The notes below the pieces were generated by a model, which made no database searches, was not told the DNA's origin, and saw nothing but the letters and a program-made list of their open reading frames with translations. A DNA stretch of 50,474 bases. Origin: an uncultured Pseudomonadota bacterium. Its GTDB lineage: Bacteria; Desulfobacterota; Desulfobulbia; Desulfobulbales; Desulfurivibrionaceae. This document shows positions 1 to 8,758 of this stretch, in pieces. The stretch's first letter is position 1; each line of letters begins with the position of its first letter. The position numbers and the translations under genes were made by a program. Location: the NCBI GenBank assembly GCA_937868185.1, contig CALMMG010000169.1, positions 1 to 50,474 on the forward strand, read 5' to 3'.

Positions 1-1507
1 CCACCAACCCGGAACCGGCGGGAAAGGAGATGCCGATGGGGAAACGGGTGTGGGAATCGCCGCCGGTGCCCACCGTATCAGGCAACACCATGCGGTTGAG
101 CCAGGAATGGACCACCCCGTCGCCCGGGCGCAGACTGATGCCACCCCGTTCGCTGATAAAGGAGGGCAGGGTCTGATGGGTCTTCACATCCACCGGCTTG
201 GGGTAAGCAGCGGTATGGCAGAAAGACTGCATGACCAAGGGGGCTGAGAATTTCAGGCAGGCCAGCTCCTTGATCTCATCGCGGGTCATGGGCCCGGTGG
301 TATCCTGGGAGCCAACGGAGGTCATCTTGGGCTCGCAGTACATGCCAGGCCGTACACCCGGCAGGCCGCAACCCTTGCCCACCATCTTCTGGGCTAACGT
401 ATATCCCTTGCCGGTATCCTTGGGCACCTCCGGCTCCCGGAATAGGGTGGAGGGCGGCAACCCCAGTACCTCGCGGGCCTTGGCAGTGAGGCCCCGGCCG
501 ATGATGAGATTCACCCTCCCCCCGGCCTGAACCTCGTCGGGCAGGGTGGCGGGGGAGAGGCTGAAATTGACAACCACCTGCCCGTCGCGGCTGATCGTGC
601 CGGTGCGGGTGTTGATGGTGATGATATCGCCGGTTTCAAGACTGGTCACGTCGCACTGGATCGGCAGCATGCCTGAGTCTTCGGCGGTGTTAAAGTAGAT
701 CGGCGCGATGGTGGAACCCATCACCACCCCGCCGGTGCGCTTGGCCGGGACATAGGGGATATCGCGGCCCATATGCCAGAGCATGGAGTTCACCCCGGAC
801 TTGCGGGAAGAGCCGGTGCCCACCACGTCGCCCACATAGGCGATGGGGTGCCCCTTTTGCTTCAGCGCCTCGATAACCGGCAGCGAGCCGGGCAAGCGGT
901 TGATCAGCATGGACTGGGCATGCAGGGGGATGTCCGGACGACTCCACGCCTCGGAAGCCGGAGAAAGATCATCGGTGTTGGTCTCGCCCGCTACCTTGAA
1001 CACGGTAACGGTGAGTTCCTCGGGCATGGGGGGACGGGAGGTAAACCAGGTCGCCTCACCCCAGTTGGCCACCACCTGCTGGGCATGGGGATTGCTCTTT
1101 GCCTTGGCCACCACCTCATTGAATGCGTCATAGACCAGAAGGGTGGAGGAAAGCGCAGCCACTGCCGCCGGGGCCAGCTCACCATCGTCGAGTAGATCGA
1201 TAAGCGGCTGCACATTGTAGCCGCCCAGCATGGTGCCCAGCAACTGCACTGCCTTTTTCTTGTCGAGGAGGGGGGAGGTAATCTTTCCCTGCGCCACCCC
1301 GGCCAAAAAACTGGCCTTGACCTTGGAGGCCTCATCCACGCCCGGCGGCACCTGATTGCTGATAAGCTCCAGCAGGGTTGCTTCCGTGCCGGCGGCTGGT
1401 TTTTGCAGCAACTCCACCAGGGCAGTGGTCTGCTCGGCAGAAAGGGGAAGGGGGGGCAGACCACAAGCGGCCCGCTCCGCAACATGATTTCGATACGCCT
1501 CAAGCAT
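1..1507 (-). CDS. acnB: Aconitate hydratase B, N-terminal part (runs off the window)
   Basis: This is the N-terminal ~502 residues of an AcnB-type aconitase, which converts citrate to isocitrate in the TCA cycle and, in many bacteria, 2-methylisocitrate as well. The protein opens with MLEAYRNHVAERA, the typical AcnB HEAT-like N-terminus, and reaches the GTGGDSHTRFPIG motif close to the window edge. The three cysteines that hold the [4Fe-4S] cluster lie in the C-terminal part of AcnB and are outside the window. The ATG at 1507-1505 follows a good AAGGAGG ribosome binding site. A likely promoter lies at 1569-1598. The gene reads leftward, downstream of the ftsH terminator, so it is probably transcribed on its own. 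The identification is secure; completeness of the gene cannot be judged. Confidence 0.96.
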   Translation of the reverse strand, partial: MLEAYRNHVAERAACGLPPLPLSAEQTTALVELLQKPAAGTEATLLELISNQVPPGVDEASKVKASFLAGVAQGKITSPLLDKKKAVQLLGTMLGGYNVQPLIDLLDDGELAPAAVAALSSTLLVYDAFNEVVAKAKSNPHAQQVVANWGEATWFTSRPPMPEELTVTVFKVAGETNTDDLSPASEAWSRPDIPLHAQSMLINRLPGSLPVIEALKQKGHPIAYVGDVVGTGSSRKSGVNSMLWHMGRDIPYVPAKRTGGVVMGSTIAPIYFNTAEDSGMLPIQCDVTSLETGDIITINTRTGTISRDGQVVVNFSLSPATLPDEVQAGGRVNLIIGRGLTAKAREVLGLPPSTLFREPEVPKDTGKGYTLAQKMVGKGCGLPGVRPGMYCEPKMTSVGSQDTTGPMTRDEIKELACLKFSAPLVMQSFCHTAAYPKPVDVKTHQTLPSFISERGGISLRPGDGVVHSWLNRMVLPDTVGTGGDSHTRFPIGISFPAGSGLV

Positions 1508-1568
1508 GGGAAATACCTCCTTACATAATAAGAAACCGGGGCAGCCCGGTGATTTTTTCCAAACCAGA

Positions 1569-1598
1569 TTCCTACCCTTGCCGGACGCGACCTGTCAA
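1569..1598 (-). promoter_or_regulatory. Candidate sigma-70 promoter of acnB
   Basis: On the minus strand a perfect -35 TTGACA (1598-1593) is followed after 18 bases by TAGGAA (1574-1569), a fair -10. The predicted start gives a leader of about 55 bases before the acnB ATG. The region sits between the ftsH terminator and acnB, where a promoter is expected. Confidence 0.4.
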
Positions 1599-1625
1599 GG
1601 AGAACCTGAAGACCGGACCCCAGAC

Positions 1626-1656
1626 AAAAAAAAGCGGCAGGAGTTTCCCCTGCCGC
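1626..1656 (-). terminator. Rho-independent terminator after ftsH
   Basis: An 8-bp perfect GC-rich stem (GCGGCAGG at 1634-1641 pairing with CCTGCCGC at 1649-1656) has a short loop. On the minus strand it is followed by eight T residues (1633-1626). It lies 30 bases past the ftsH stop codon. Confidence 0.88.
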
Positions 1657-1685
1657 CCAACAGATTCACTGCATCTCCGTAATAA

Positions 1686-3458
1686 TCAACCAGCCGCCAT
1701 CAACCGCTCAATATCCTCGCTGCCAATGGTTTCCTTCTCCAACAAATCCTTGGCCATGGCCTCCAGGATTGTCCGATTATCGTTGAGCAGCCGGGTCGCC
1801 GTTTCTCTGGCCTCGGTCACCAATCCGGTCACGGCCTGATCGATCTTGACTGCAGTTTCCCCGCTGTACGGTTGTCGACTCCGCCCCATTTCGTCTGGTC
1901 CCGCAAAGTTCATGGGGCCGATAACCTCGCTCATCCCCCACTCGCAGACCATCTTCCGGGCAATGTTTGAGGCCCGCTCGATGTCGTTGCCCGCGCCGGT
2001 GGTCACGTCGCCAAAAACGATTTCCTCAGCCACCCGACCGCCCAGGAGGATGCAGAGGTTATTCATCAGCCACGACCGGGACTGCGAGTGTTTCTCATCG
2101 GTGGGCAGCTGCATGGTCAGCCCCAAGGCACGGCCACGGGGAATGATGGTCACCTTGTGTACCGGATCGGTGCCAGGCAGCAGCCGGGCAACCAGAGCAT
2201 GACCCGCCTCGTGGTAGGCGGTAAGTTCCTTGTCCTTACCGGTGAGGATCATGCTGGTGCGCTCCGCCCCCATCATCACCTTATCCTTGGCCTTTTCCAT
2301 GAGGGCCATGGAGATCTTGCCCACCTCAAAGCGGGCCGCCATCAGGGCTGCCTCGTTAACCATGTTGGCCAGCTCGGCCCCGGAAAAACCAGGGGTGCCC
2401 TTGGCAATGATGGACATATCCACATCGGTATCCAGCTGGACCTTGGCGGCATGGACCTTGAGGATCTTCTCCCTCCCCCGCACATCGGGCAGGGGCACGA
2501 TGATCTGCCGGTCGAATCGGCCGGGCCGCTTGAGGGCAGGGTCCAGGATATCGGGCCGGTTGGTGGCGGCGATGATGATGACCCCGGCATTGGCCTCAAA
2601 GCCGTCCATCTCCACGAGCAATTGGTTCAGGGTCTGCTCACGTTCGTCGTTACCACCGCCGGTACCAGCCCCCCGCTGCCTACCCACCGCGTCGATCTCA
2701 TCGATAAAGATGATACAGGGCGCCTTTTTCTTGGCCTCCTTGAACAGATCCCGGACCCGGCTAGCGCCGACGCCCACATACATCTCGACAAAATCCGAAC
2801 CGCTGATGGAGAAAAACGGCACCTGAGCCTCCCCGGCAATGGCACGAGCCAGCAAGGTCTTACCCGTGCCCGGCTCACCGGAGAGCAACACACCCTTGGG
2901 TATCTTGGCCCCCACCCTGGTGAAGATGCCTGGGTCGCGGAGAAAATCAACGATCTCGCCCAGCTCGTCACGGGCCTCTTCAATCCCGGCCACATCGGCA
3001 AAGGTGAGCTTGGACTCCTCACCCTCGATAAGGCGAGCCCGGCTCTTGCCGAAGGTCATCAACCCCTTGCCGCCACCGCCCTGCTGCTGGCGCATAAAAT
3101 AGAGACCAAGCCCGACCAGAACAATCATCGGCAACCAGGAGCCAATAATACTCACCAGCCAATGGGGCTCTGCTTTCTTTTCCACTTTCAGGCTGATCCC
3201 CTCTTTCATAAAGGGCTTTACCTGCTCCAAACTGTCTGGCAGCACGGTCTGAAAGCGATTTCCCACCAGATCTTGGGCCTCGGCCACGTTTTCCCGGATG
3301 GTGATCTTGCTCACCTTACCTGTATTGACGCTTTCCAGAAAATCGTTGTAGCTGATCTGATTGACCGGCTCAGCCGTTGGATTGAAAAGATGGATCAACA
3401 ACAGACCCACCAGGGCGATAACCAGCCAGATGGACAGGTTCTTGTAAAATTGGTTCAA
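1686..3458 (-). CDS. ftsH: ATP-dependent zinc metalloprotease FtsH (TTG start)
   Basis: Membrane-anchored AAA+ protease that degrades membrane and regulatory proteins. Visible in order: TM helix about 9-25, a periplasmic segment, TM helix about 103-121, Walker A GEPGTGKT at 194-201, Walker B FIDEID at 251-256, the second region of homology around 301-317 ([17 protein letters not shown]), zinc motif HEAGH at 416-420 and the third zinc ligand D492. At 590 residues it is slightly short for the family because the C-terminal tail is brief. The start codon is TTG, six bases after a strong GGAGG; the nearby ATG that overlaps this site is out of frame and closes at once. It is the last gene of a small operon with a membrane microprotein and a MerR-type regulator and ends in a strong terminator. 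The TTG start may lower its translation. Confidence 0.96.
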   Translation of the reverse strand: MNQFYKNLSIWLVIALVGLLLIHLFNPTAEPVNQISYNDFLESVNTGKVSKITIRENVAEAQDLVGNRFQTVLPDSLEQVKPFMKEGISLKVEKKAEPHWLVSIIGSWLPMIVLVGLGLYFMRQQQGGGGKGLMTFGKSRARLIEGEESKLTFADVAGIEEARDELGEIVDFLRDPGIFTRVGAKIPKGVLLSGEPGTGKTLLARAIAGEAQVPFFSISGSDFVEMYVGVGASRVRDLFKEAKKKAPCIIFIDEIDAVGRQRGAGTGGGNDEREQTLNQLLVEMDGFEANAGVIIIAATNRPDILDPALKRPGRFDRQIIVPLPDVRGREKILKVHAAKVQLDTDVDMSIIAKGTPGFSGAELANMVNEAALMAARFEVGKISMALMEKAKDKVMMGAERTSMILTGKDKELTAYHEAGHALVARLLPGTDPVHKVTIIPRGRALGLTMQLPTDEKHSQSRSWLMNNLCILLGGRVAEEIVFGDVTTGAGNDIERASNIARKMVCEWGMSEVIGPMNFAGPDEMGRSRQPYSGETAVKIDQAVTGLVTEARETATRLLNDNRTILEAMAKDLLEKETIGSEDIERLMAAG

Positions 3459-3520
3459 GGCATACCTCCAGGTTGTATTTTACAATGTTGTACACGATGC
3501 GGAGTGGAAGATGCAAGCGA

Positions 3521-3940
3521 TCAGGCGGAGATTGACCGATCGCCGGGCAAGCCGCCAAGCCGGTCGATCTTTTTCGGCACCAGGCTGCTGGACATGAAGG
3601 CCGTACAGAGCTTGCGTTTTTCAAAGGAGCAGCCAGCAATGTTCCAACAGGGGGTGTATTGCAGCAACTTATGGATGGCGGCCAGAGAGATGCCATGTTC
3701 GTGGATCATGGTGCGCAGGCAGGAAACCCATTTCAGGTTGTCCATGCTGTAATAACGCCACTTGCCATGCCGAGCGGGAGCCAAGAGCCCATCGTGCTCA
3801 TACATTCGCAGGGTGCGGGGGGTAACACCCAGCATCTCTGCGGCGGCGCTGATGGTGAAGACGGCCTGGTCATCGGCCAGCATGGGATGTCCAAAGCTGG
3901 GCCCAGAGATTTCAGATGGCAAAGAGGCATGTGCGTTCAT
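3521..3940 (-). CDS. MerR-family (HspR-like) transcription regulator with a Cys cluster
   Basis: A 139-residue regulator. Residues about 27-95 form the MerR/HspR winged helix-turn-helix (FTISAAAEMLGVTPRTLRMYE, then the WRYYS wing). The C-terminal tail holds three cysteines, C98, C104 and C112, around a CWNIAGC motif, which could bind metal or sense redox state; this is inference. The ATG follows GAGGG with suitable spacing. The gene starts 15 bases after the small membrane protein gene and ends 62 bases before ftsH, all on one strand, so an operon is likely. HspR-type regulators often control heat-shock and protease genes, so regulation of its own operon, including ftsH, is a reasonable guess. 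The DNA-binding family is secure; the ligand is unknown. Confidence 0.85.
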   Translation of the reverse strand: MNAHASLPSEISGPSFGHPMLADDQAVFTISAAAEMLGVTPRTLRMYEHDGLLAPARHGKWRYYSMDNLKWVSCLRTMIHEHGISLAAIHKLLQYTPCWNIAGCSFEKRKLCTAFMSSSLVPKKIDRLGGLPGDRSISA

Positions 3941-3955
3941 GGTGTACCCTCGTTA

Positions 3956-4153
3956 TCAAGATATTTCCAGGGGCATGGGCCCCTCGACCTTCAGGGACAA
4001 AACCGCGATAATGGCGGGCAAAGCGGCAAAGGGACCCAAGAGCAGGGAGAGGACAAAGGAGCTGACAAACCAGCAGGTTTCGGCTAGCTTGCCAGTGGAA
4101 ATGCCAACGACCGGGGTTGCGCCTTTTTTTTCGCTGCAGAGTATTTTCTTCAT
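3956..4153 (-). CDS. Small membrane protein upstream of merR-ftsH
   Basis: A 65-residue protein with a strong AGGAGG ribosome binding site and an ATG start. Residues about 28-55 are almost wholly hydrophobic, enough for one long or two short membrane helices, with lysines before and a charged tail after. I recognise no family. It stops 15 bases before the MerR-type gene and is followed by ftsH, so it may be a regulator or substrate of FtsH; that is only suggested by position. Good translation signals and a hydrophobic profile support a real gene. Confidence 0.6.
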   Translation of the reverse strand: MKKILCSEKKGATPVVGISTGKLAETCWFVSSFVLSLLLGPFAALPAIIAVLSLKVEGPMPLEIS

Positions 4154-4320
4154 GGCCGACCTCCTGTACCGGATGCCCTGGGCGGCGCAGAATCATTTCA
4201 TGCCCCGCTTTAACTAGATGTATACGCAAGGGGCATGCCAGACAAACCAAGAGCGAAGAGGGCGGAAAGAAATCAAATACGTTTTTTACATAAAAACAAC
4301 CCGTTACAACAATATAAAAA

Positions 4321-4348
4321 ATTATGTATAGGATACCTTGTATTACAA
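4321..4348 (-). promoter_or_regulatory. Candidate promoter for the membrane protein-merR-ftsH operon
   Basis: In an AT-rich gap the minus strand has TTGTAA (4348-4343), 16 bases, then CATAAT (4326-4321). The leader to the first gene would be about 160 bases. Other AT-rich boxes nearby make the choice uncertain. Confidence 0.3.
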
Positions 4349-4452
4349 TGACTGAATTAATCGTCGCTAAACAGGCTAACAATACTCCCAAATACGGCCC
4401 GTCGTGGATCATGTTGCGCCCAAAATACCCTTGGACTCTTCCCCACTGAGAT

Positions 4453-5121
4453 ATGACAGATACCAAACACTGCAAACAATGCGGCACCTGTTGCCGGAAA
4501 GGCGGGCCAACCCTGAGCCGGGAGGACCTCGACCTTGTCCGCCAAGGGTATATCCACCACGATCAGCTGGTCACCATCCGGCGCGGGGAGATGGGCTACA
4601 ATCCAGCCACCGCCAAGCTTGAGCCGGTTCCCGTTGAGTTGCTCAAGATTCGGGGGCAGGGGAGTGGCTGGACCTGCCTATTCTTTGCCGAAGAAAGCAA
4701 CGGTTGCACCATCTATGCGCACCGTCCCGCAACCTGTAGAATCCTCCAGTGCTGGCAGCCGGAACCGCTCCTGGCCACCATCTATCAGAACACCCTGTGC
4801 CGCGCCGACCTGATCAATCCTCACGACCCGATCCTGGCAGAAATAGAGCGCCATGAACAAGCCTGTCCTGGCCGGGAATTCACCGATCTGCTCGAAAAAG
4901 CTGCGGGGACAGAAGATCTCGCCCGACTCACCGAATTGGTGCGCGCCGATCTTGCCATCAGGGATGAGGTTGCCAAAACGACAGGGCTTTCGCTGGAGCT
5001 GGAGTTTTTTCTCTTTGGGAGGCCGTTTTTCAAGCAACTGGCAGGGTCTGGGATAGAATGTATCGAGGAAAACGGAGGGCTCCGTTTGGAGAGGCGGAAA
5101 AAGGCAACGTTGTCCGGTTAG
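4453..5121 (+). CDS. YkgJ-family cysteine-cluster protein
   Basis: A 222-residue protein of the YkgJ/Fli-type cysteine-cluster family, thought to bind zinc or iron. The N-terminal motif HCKQCGTCCRKGGP gives C7, C10, C13 and C14; a second group is in the stretch with GCTIYAHRPATCR and QCW. The C-terminal half is helical and variable. The start is preceded by only a weak purine stretch. It is convergent with rdgB, with a hairpin between them. The family is clear, the biochemical role is not; members have been linked to metal handling or methylation of partner proteins. Confidence 0.85.
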   Translation: MTDTKHCKQCGTCCRKGGPTLSREDLDLVRQGYIHHDQLVTIRRGEMGYNPATAKLEPVPVELLKIRGQGSGWTCLFFAEESNGCTIYAHRPATCRILQCWQPEPLLATIYQNTLCRADLINPHDPILAEIERHEQACPGREFTDLLEKAAGTEDLARLTELVRADLAIRDEVAKTTGLSLELEFFLFGRPFFKQLAGSGIECIEENGGLRLERRKKATLSG

Positions 5122-5133
5122 ATTTTTGCCGCA

Positions 5134-5159
5134 ATCCCCCTCCCTGTTCGGGAGGGGAT
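5134..5159. terminator. Hairpin between convergent genes, possible terminator
   Basis: ATCCCC-CTCCC (5134-5144) pairs with GGGAGGGGAT (5150-5159) around a TGTTC loop with one bulge. Neither side has a clear T-tract, so it may be a factor-dependent terminator or a simple mRNA-stabilising hairpin. Confidence 0.4.
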
Positions 5160-5171
5160 ACAACCGAGGCC

Positions 5172-5867
5172 TTACTTCACCTCCCGCACCATGATCTCTT
5201 CGGACCAGTCGTTGTGTTCAAACTGCTCATGATCCGGCTTGGCCGGTTTTTCCTCTGTAAGCCGCAGCTTGAGCCACTTGAGCACCTGCTCGAACTCCCC
5301 GGCCATCTCGGCCATGGCCCGCCCCCGGTGGCTGACCCGGTTTTTTTCCTCCATGGTCAGTTCGGCAAAGGTCTTGCCCAACTCGGGATAGAAAAAAATC
5401 GGATCATAACCAAACCCATCGTCGCCCCTTGGCGCGGTGAGCAATTCCCCTTCGCAGGTTCCCTCGTAGGTAAGGGCCGGGCCGCTGGGCACGGCGATGG
5501 AGATCACACAGTGAAAGGCAGCCTTGCGGTTGGTAATACCTTCCATGTCCTTGAGCAACTTGGCAGTATTCTCCACATCGCGGGCCTTTTCCCCGGCATA
5601 ACGGGCGGAATAGACACCGGGCGCGCCATCCAGGGCCTCAACCACCAAGCCGGAATCATCGGCGATACAGGGGAGCCCCAAAACCTTAGCGGTAAAATGG
5701 GCCTTTTTGTAGGCATTGTCGTCAAAGGTTTCGCCGTCTTCAACCACCTCGGGGATGGGGCCAAAATCGGCCAGACTTCGAATCTCCACCGGAAAATCCT
5801 TAAGCAACTCCTTAAACTCTTTGAGTTTTCCCTTATTCGTCGTGGCCAGAACCAATATATTGAACAT
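5172..5867 (-). CDS. rdgB: XTP/dITP diphosphatase (RdgB/HAM1 family)
   Basis: House-cleaning pyrophosphatase that hydrolyses ITP, dITP and XTP to monophosphates and keeps deaminated purines out of nucleic acids. Family motifs: ATTNKGKLKEF near the N-terminus, ADDSGLVVEALDGAPGVYSARYAG, and GFGYDPIF...ELTMEEKNRVSHRGRA. The 231 residues include a charged C-terminal extension of roughly 30 residues beyond the usual end. The ATG follows AGGAG with good spacing. It stands alone on the minus strand. Confidence 0.95.
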   Translation of the reverse strand: MFNILVLATTNKGKLKEFKELLKDFPVEIRSLADFGPIPEVVEDGETFDDNAYKKAHFTAKVLGLPCIADDSGLVVEALDGAPGVYSARYAGEKARDVENTAKLLKDMEGITNRKAAFHCVISIAVPSGPALTYEGTCEGELLTAPRGDDGFGYDPIFFYPELGKTFAELTMEEKNRVSHRGRAMAEMAGEFEQVLKWLKLRLTEEKPAKPDHEQFEHNDWSEEIMVREVK

Positions 5868-5984
5868 AATTTTTTCTCCTCGCTATCACCGTTAACACAC
5901 CTCAGGCAAAAATGATCATTTACCCGCATCACCGCCGGAAGTCAAGATCGGGCCACCCCCTGGTTTTCTATGAGATGTTACACT

Positions 5985-6002
5985 CCTTGACTTGAGTCAA
6001 GG
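5985..6002. promoter_or_regulatory. FNR/CRP-type palindrome upstream of the sulfite reductase-like gene
   Basis: A perfect 7-4-7 palindrome, CCTTGAC-TTGA-GTCAAGG, with half sites TTGAC/GTCAA like those of the CRP/FNR superfamily. A plausible -10 (TAGATT, 6023-6028) would put the transcript start near 6035 and the palindrome centre at about -41.5, the classic class II activator position. This suggests activation by an FNR- or HcpR-like protein; which one is inference. Confidence 0.6.
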
Positions 6003-6059
6003 TTATTGCAGACAATGAGGGATAGATTGCACCATAATCCCAACACCGGAGGACACCCC

Positions 6060-6692
6060 ATGTCAGAGCAACACCCAAAGAGCTACAATATTCTCCCCGG
6101 CCCCAAAATGGGCCTTGTCACCCCCGACTATCTCGAAGCCGTTGCGGCGGCGGCACGCAAGCACAATATTCCACTGCTCAAACTCACCTCGGCCCAACGA
6201 ATTGCCATCGGCGGCCACACCCCCGAGGCGGCGGCAGCCATCTGGCAGGATTTTGGCCAGACCGAAGGCCCCAAAAAGCCGGTGGGCATCCACTATATCC
6301 AGTCCTGCCCTGGGGTGCAGTGGTGCAAGTTCGGCCGGCAGGATTCTCCAGTATTGGGAAAAAAGCTGGAGGCTCTGATGACCATCCCGCTCCCGGCCAA
6401 GGCCAAGGTCGGCGTCTCCGGCTGCCCCATGAGCTGCTGTGAGAGCTTTGTCCGTGACCTGGGGATTTTCGGCAAAAAGAACGGCTGGACCCTGGTCTTC
6501 GGCGGCAACGGCGGCGGACTGCCAAGAATCGGCGACATCATTGCCCAGGATTTAAGTGATGATGGGGTAATCGCCCTAGCGGAAAAATGCCTCCAACACT
6601 ACGCAGCCAACGCCCGCAAACTGGAACGCACCGCCCGCTTCATGGAACGCACCGATCTGGAGCAGTTCAAGGGTGCAGTGCTGGGCGGCTGA
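6060..6692 (+). CDS. Low-molecular-weight sirohaem/[4Fe-4S] sulfite (nitrite) reductase-like protein
   Basis: A single-unit nitrite/sulfite reductase ferredoxin-like protein of 210 residues. Cluster motifs are C83-x5-C89 (CPGVQWC) and C122-x3-C126 (CPMSC, with an extra C127), the arrangement that binds a coupled [4Fe-4S]-sirohaem. Length and layout resemble the monomeric assimilatory-type sulfite reductases known from sulfate reducers. The ATG at 6060 has GGAGG seven bases upstream; an in-frame upstream ATG (6015) lacks such a site and was not used. An FNR-like palindrome precedes the gene. Substrate may be sulfite, nitrite or a sirohaem-related role; no partner electron carrier is encoded next to it. 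Confidence 0.85.
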   Translation: MSEQHPKSYNILPGPKMGLVTPDYLEAVAAAARKHNIPLLKLTSAQRIAIGGHTPEAAAAIWQDFGQTEGPKKPVGIHYIQSCPGVQWCKFGRQDSPVLGKKLEALMTIPLPAKAKVGVSGCPMSCCESFVRDLGIFGKKNGWTLVFGGNGGGLPRIGDIIAQDLSDDGVIALAEKCLQHYAANARKLERTARFMERTDLEQFKGAVLGG

Positions 6693-6710
6693 GCACAAAG
6701 CCGGTCGAAC

Positions 6711-8741
6711 TCACGGTTCTGTCTCGCCCTCGCCGCTCACGATGGTCAGCCACAACGGCACCGGGCAGCTAAGTGCCTCGGCCATGGCGCGGAAAAGCTC
6801 CGCCTCGCGGATGGTGATCTTTTCGTCATAGGTGATGCAATCCAGGGCGGCGGCGAGAACCTGTTGTCTGGTCTCGATGGCCGACTGCCCAAGCGTTTTC
6901 AGGGCACCGTCGAATCCCTTGAGCGGACACTCCTGTTCGGGCCGGTAACTGAACAGCTTCATCTCCTTGCCAAAAACCCGCACCGCCTGCATCAGCGATT
7001 TCCGGGCCAGATCTTCATCTCCATGGCCCAAACGGGAGAGCAGGGAGAGCACGCAGGAGATTTCGTCGCTCATCTGGCCTAGGGAACGGGCCGGCGCCAG
7101 GGAGAGTGGTTGCGGGTGGAAGCGTGCCTCCAGCTGCCGCAGCAACACATACCGCAGGGCGTACTCGAACAGATCGATCCTGCCGTCGGCCTGCATGAGC
7201 TGATCAACGATTCCTTTGAACACCTCATACTGGGGTGGGGAAAGACTTTTCAAGGCAGGCAGGGCCAAATCAACCAAGGGCAGCCGTATCTCCGGCAAAA
7301 GCGCCCCCATGGCCGGCAGAAGCCGCTCCAGCTCCTGGTACGATTCCTGATCCGCCTCCTTTTTCAACAGCCCAAGCTGTTTTGCCCGCAGGGTAGAATC
7401 GCCGTCGAGCAGGAGGCCATACACCACCAGCCGGGCCCCAAACCCGTTCCGGACCGCATCTCGAACCGGAAGAGGGATGCTCTCGATCATCTCCCGGGCC
7501 AGACGCAGATGGGCCCCTTCCGGGCTGCGAAGCGCCTCTTTCAGGGGTCGGCCCGCGGCCAGAGAGTGGATAAAGACATTGCGCCCATCATCTCCCGGGA
7601 CGGGAAATGCTCCGGGCACACCACCGGCCTGGCTGGCTGACACCGCATACGAGACAGCCTCTTCCTCCGAGAAAGACACCGCCTCTACCCGCACTGGAAA
7701 ATCCCCCCTGAACTCAGGATCGAGTCGTTGGATTCGAGCCAGCAGGGGAGGATGGGTGGAGAAGAGGTTGAACCAGCTTTCCGTAAGACCATTGCCGAAA
7801 AACATATGGCTGATCTCGGAGGCATGGGCGTCCCGAATCCGCGACCCGGCAGACAAGCCGCCGATCTTCTTGAGCGCCCCCGCAAGCCCCAGAGGATTTC
7901 GGGTGAACTGCACCGCCGAGGCATCCGCAAGAAATTCCCGCTGCCGCGCCACCGCGCTTTTGATAAGCCGGGCGACAAACACCCCGGTATAACCGAAAAT
8001 CAGCAGGACAATACCGATCAGCACCGCATATAATCCCCCGCCGCCCTGACCCTTTCCCGCACTGCGCACTCCCACGCGCTCCGTGGAAAAGGCACTTTTG
8101 AGCAGGATCTCACCCAACAGCCCGATGACCAGGATGCCGTGCAAGAACCCCTGGAGCCGGACATTGATCAGCATGTCGCCGGAAAGGATATGGCTGAACT
8201 CATGGGCGATCACCCCCTGTAGCTCTTCCCGGGTAAGGTACTGCACCGCCCCCCTGGTGACGCCGATCACCGCATCCTCTTGGGAAAAGCCGGCGGCAAA
8301 GGCGTTGATCCCGGATTCCCGGTCCAAGAGATAGACCGTGGGCACCGTGACCCCCGAGGCAATGGCCATCTCCTCGATGATGTTCAGCAACCGCCGTTCG
8401 TGAAAATCGCTGGTGTCCGGATAGATGACCCTCCCGCCCAGGAGCTGGGCGATGAGACTGCCGCCGCCGTTGCGCAACCGGAAGTATTTGTAAACGGTGC
8501 CCGCCAGAATCAGGGCCAGAACCACCATGGCGATCCTGGCCAGAAGGTGGAGATTCCACTGACGGGGGGAAAGGTCGAAAGGAGTCACCGAGACGTAGAG
8601 GCGCCCGGGGTTGAAGGTGGTCAGCACATAGAGGAAGACCGAGACCAGAGCGACCACCACCGCCACCGCCGTAGCAAAATAGAGCATCAGCCAGAAGGTC
8701 TTCCGACGGGCGGTATGCTGTTGTTCAAAAAAATCCCGCAT
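6711..8741 (-). CDS. Large membrane M48 metallopeptidase (HtpX-like) with TerB-like C-terminal region
   Basis: A 676-residue protease. Two TM helices at about 18-41 and 66-84 lead into an M48 domain with zinc motif HEFSH at 180-184 and third ligand E269 in QREFLADASAV; two more hydrophobic segments lie at about 200-216 and 237-258. The C-terminal ~300 residues are soluble and helical and contain patterns such as DGRIDLFEYAL and ITYDEKITIREAELFRA that resemble TerB-like modules. HtpX itself is about 290 residues, so this is the long version. It is 17 bases downstream of lemA, a pairing seen in many bacteria and suggestive of an envelope quality-control unit. Confidence 0.88.
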   Translation of the reverse strand: MRDFFEQQHTARRKTFWLMLYFATAVAVVVALVSVFLYVLTTFNPGRLYVSVTPFDLSPRQWNLHLLARIAMVVLALILAGTVYKYFRLRNGGGSLIAQLLGGRVIYPDTSDFHERRLLNIIEEMAIASGVTVPTVYLLDRESGINAFAAGFSQEDAVIGVTRGAVQYLTREELQGVIAHEFSHILSGDMLINVRLQGFLHGILVIGLLGEILLKSAFSTERVGVRSAGKGQGGGGLYAVLIGIVLLIFGYTGVFVARLIKSAVARQREFLADASAVQFTRNPLGLAGALKKIGGLSAGSRIRDAHASEISHMFFGNGLTESWFNLFSTHPPLLARIQRLDPEFRGDFPVRVEAVSFSEEEAVSYAVSASQAGGVPGAFPVPGDDGRNVFIHSLAAGRPLKEALRSPEGAHLRLAREMIESIPLPVRDAVRNGFGARLVVYGLLLDGDSTLRAKQLGLLKKEADQESYQELERLLPAMGALLPEIRLPLVDLALPALKSLSPPQYEVFKGIVDQLMQADGRIDLFEYALRYVLLRQLEARFHPQPLSLAPARSLGQMSDEISCVLSLLSRLGHGDEDLARKSLMQAVRVFGKEMKLFSYRPEQECPLKGFDGALKTLGQSAIETRQQVLAAALDCITYDEKITIREAELFRAMAEALSCPVPLWLTIVSGEGETEP

Positions 8742-8758
8742 CGTCTCTCACCAAATGC

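Noticed and set aside
2088-3752. 554-codon open frame on the plus strand opposite ftsH and merR
   Set aside because: It is a mirror frame of two well-supported genes, has no ribosome binding site, no recognisable domain and a composition typical of antisense frames in GC-rich DNA.
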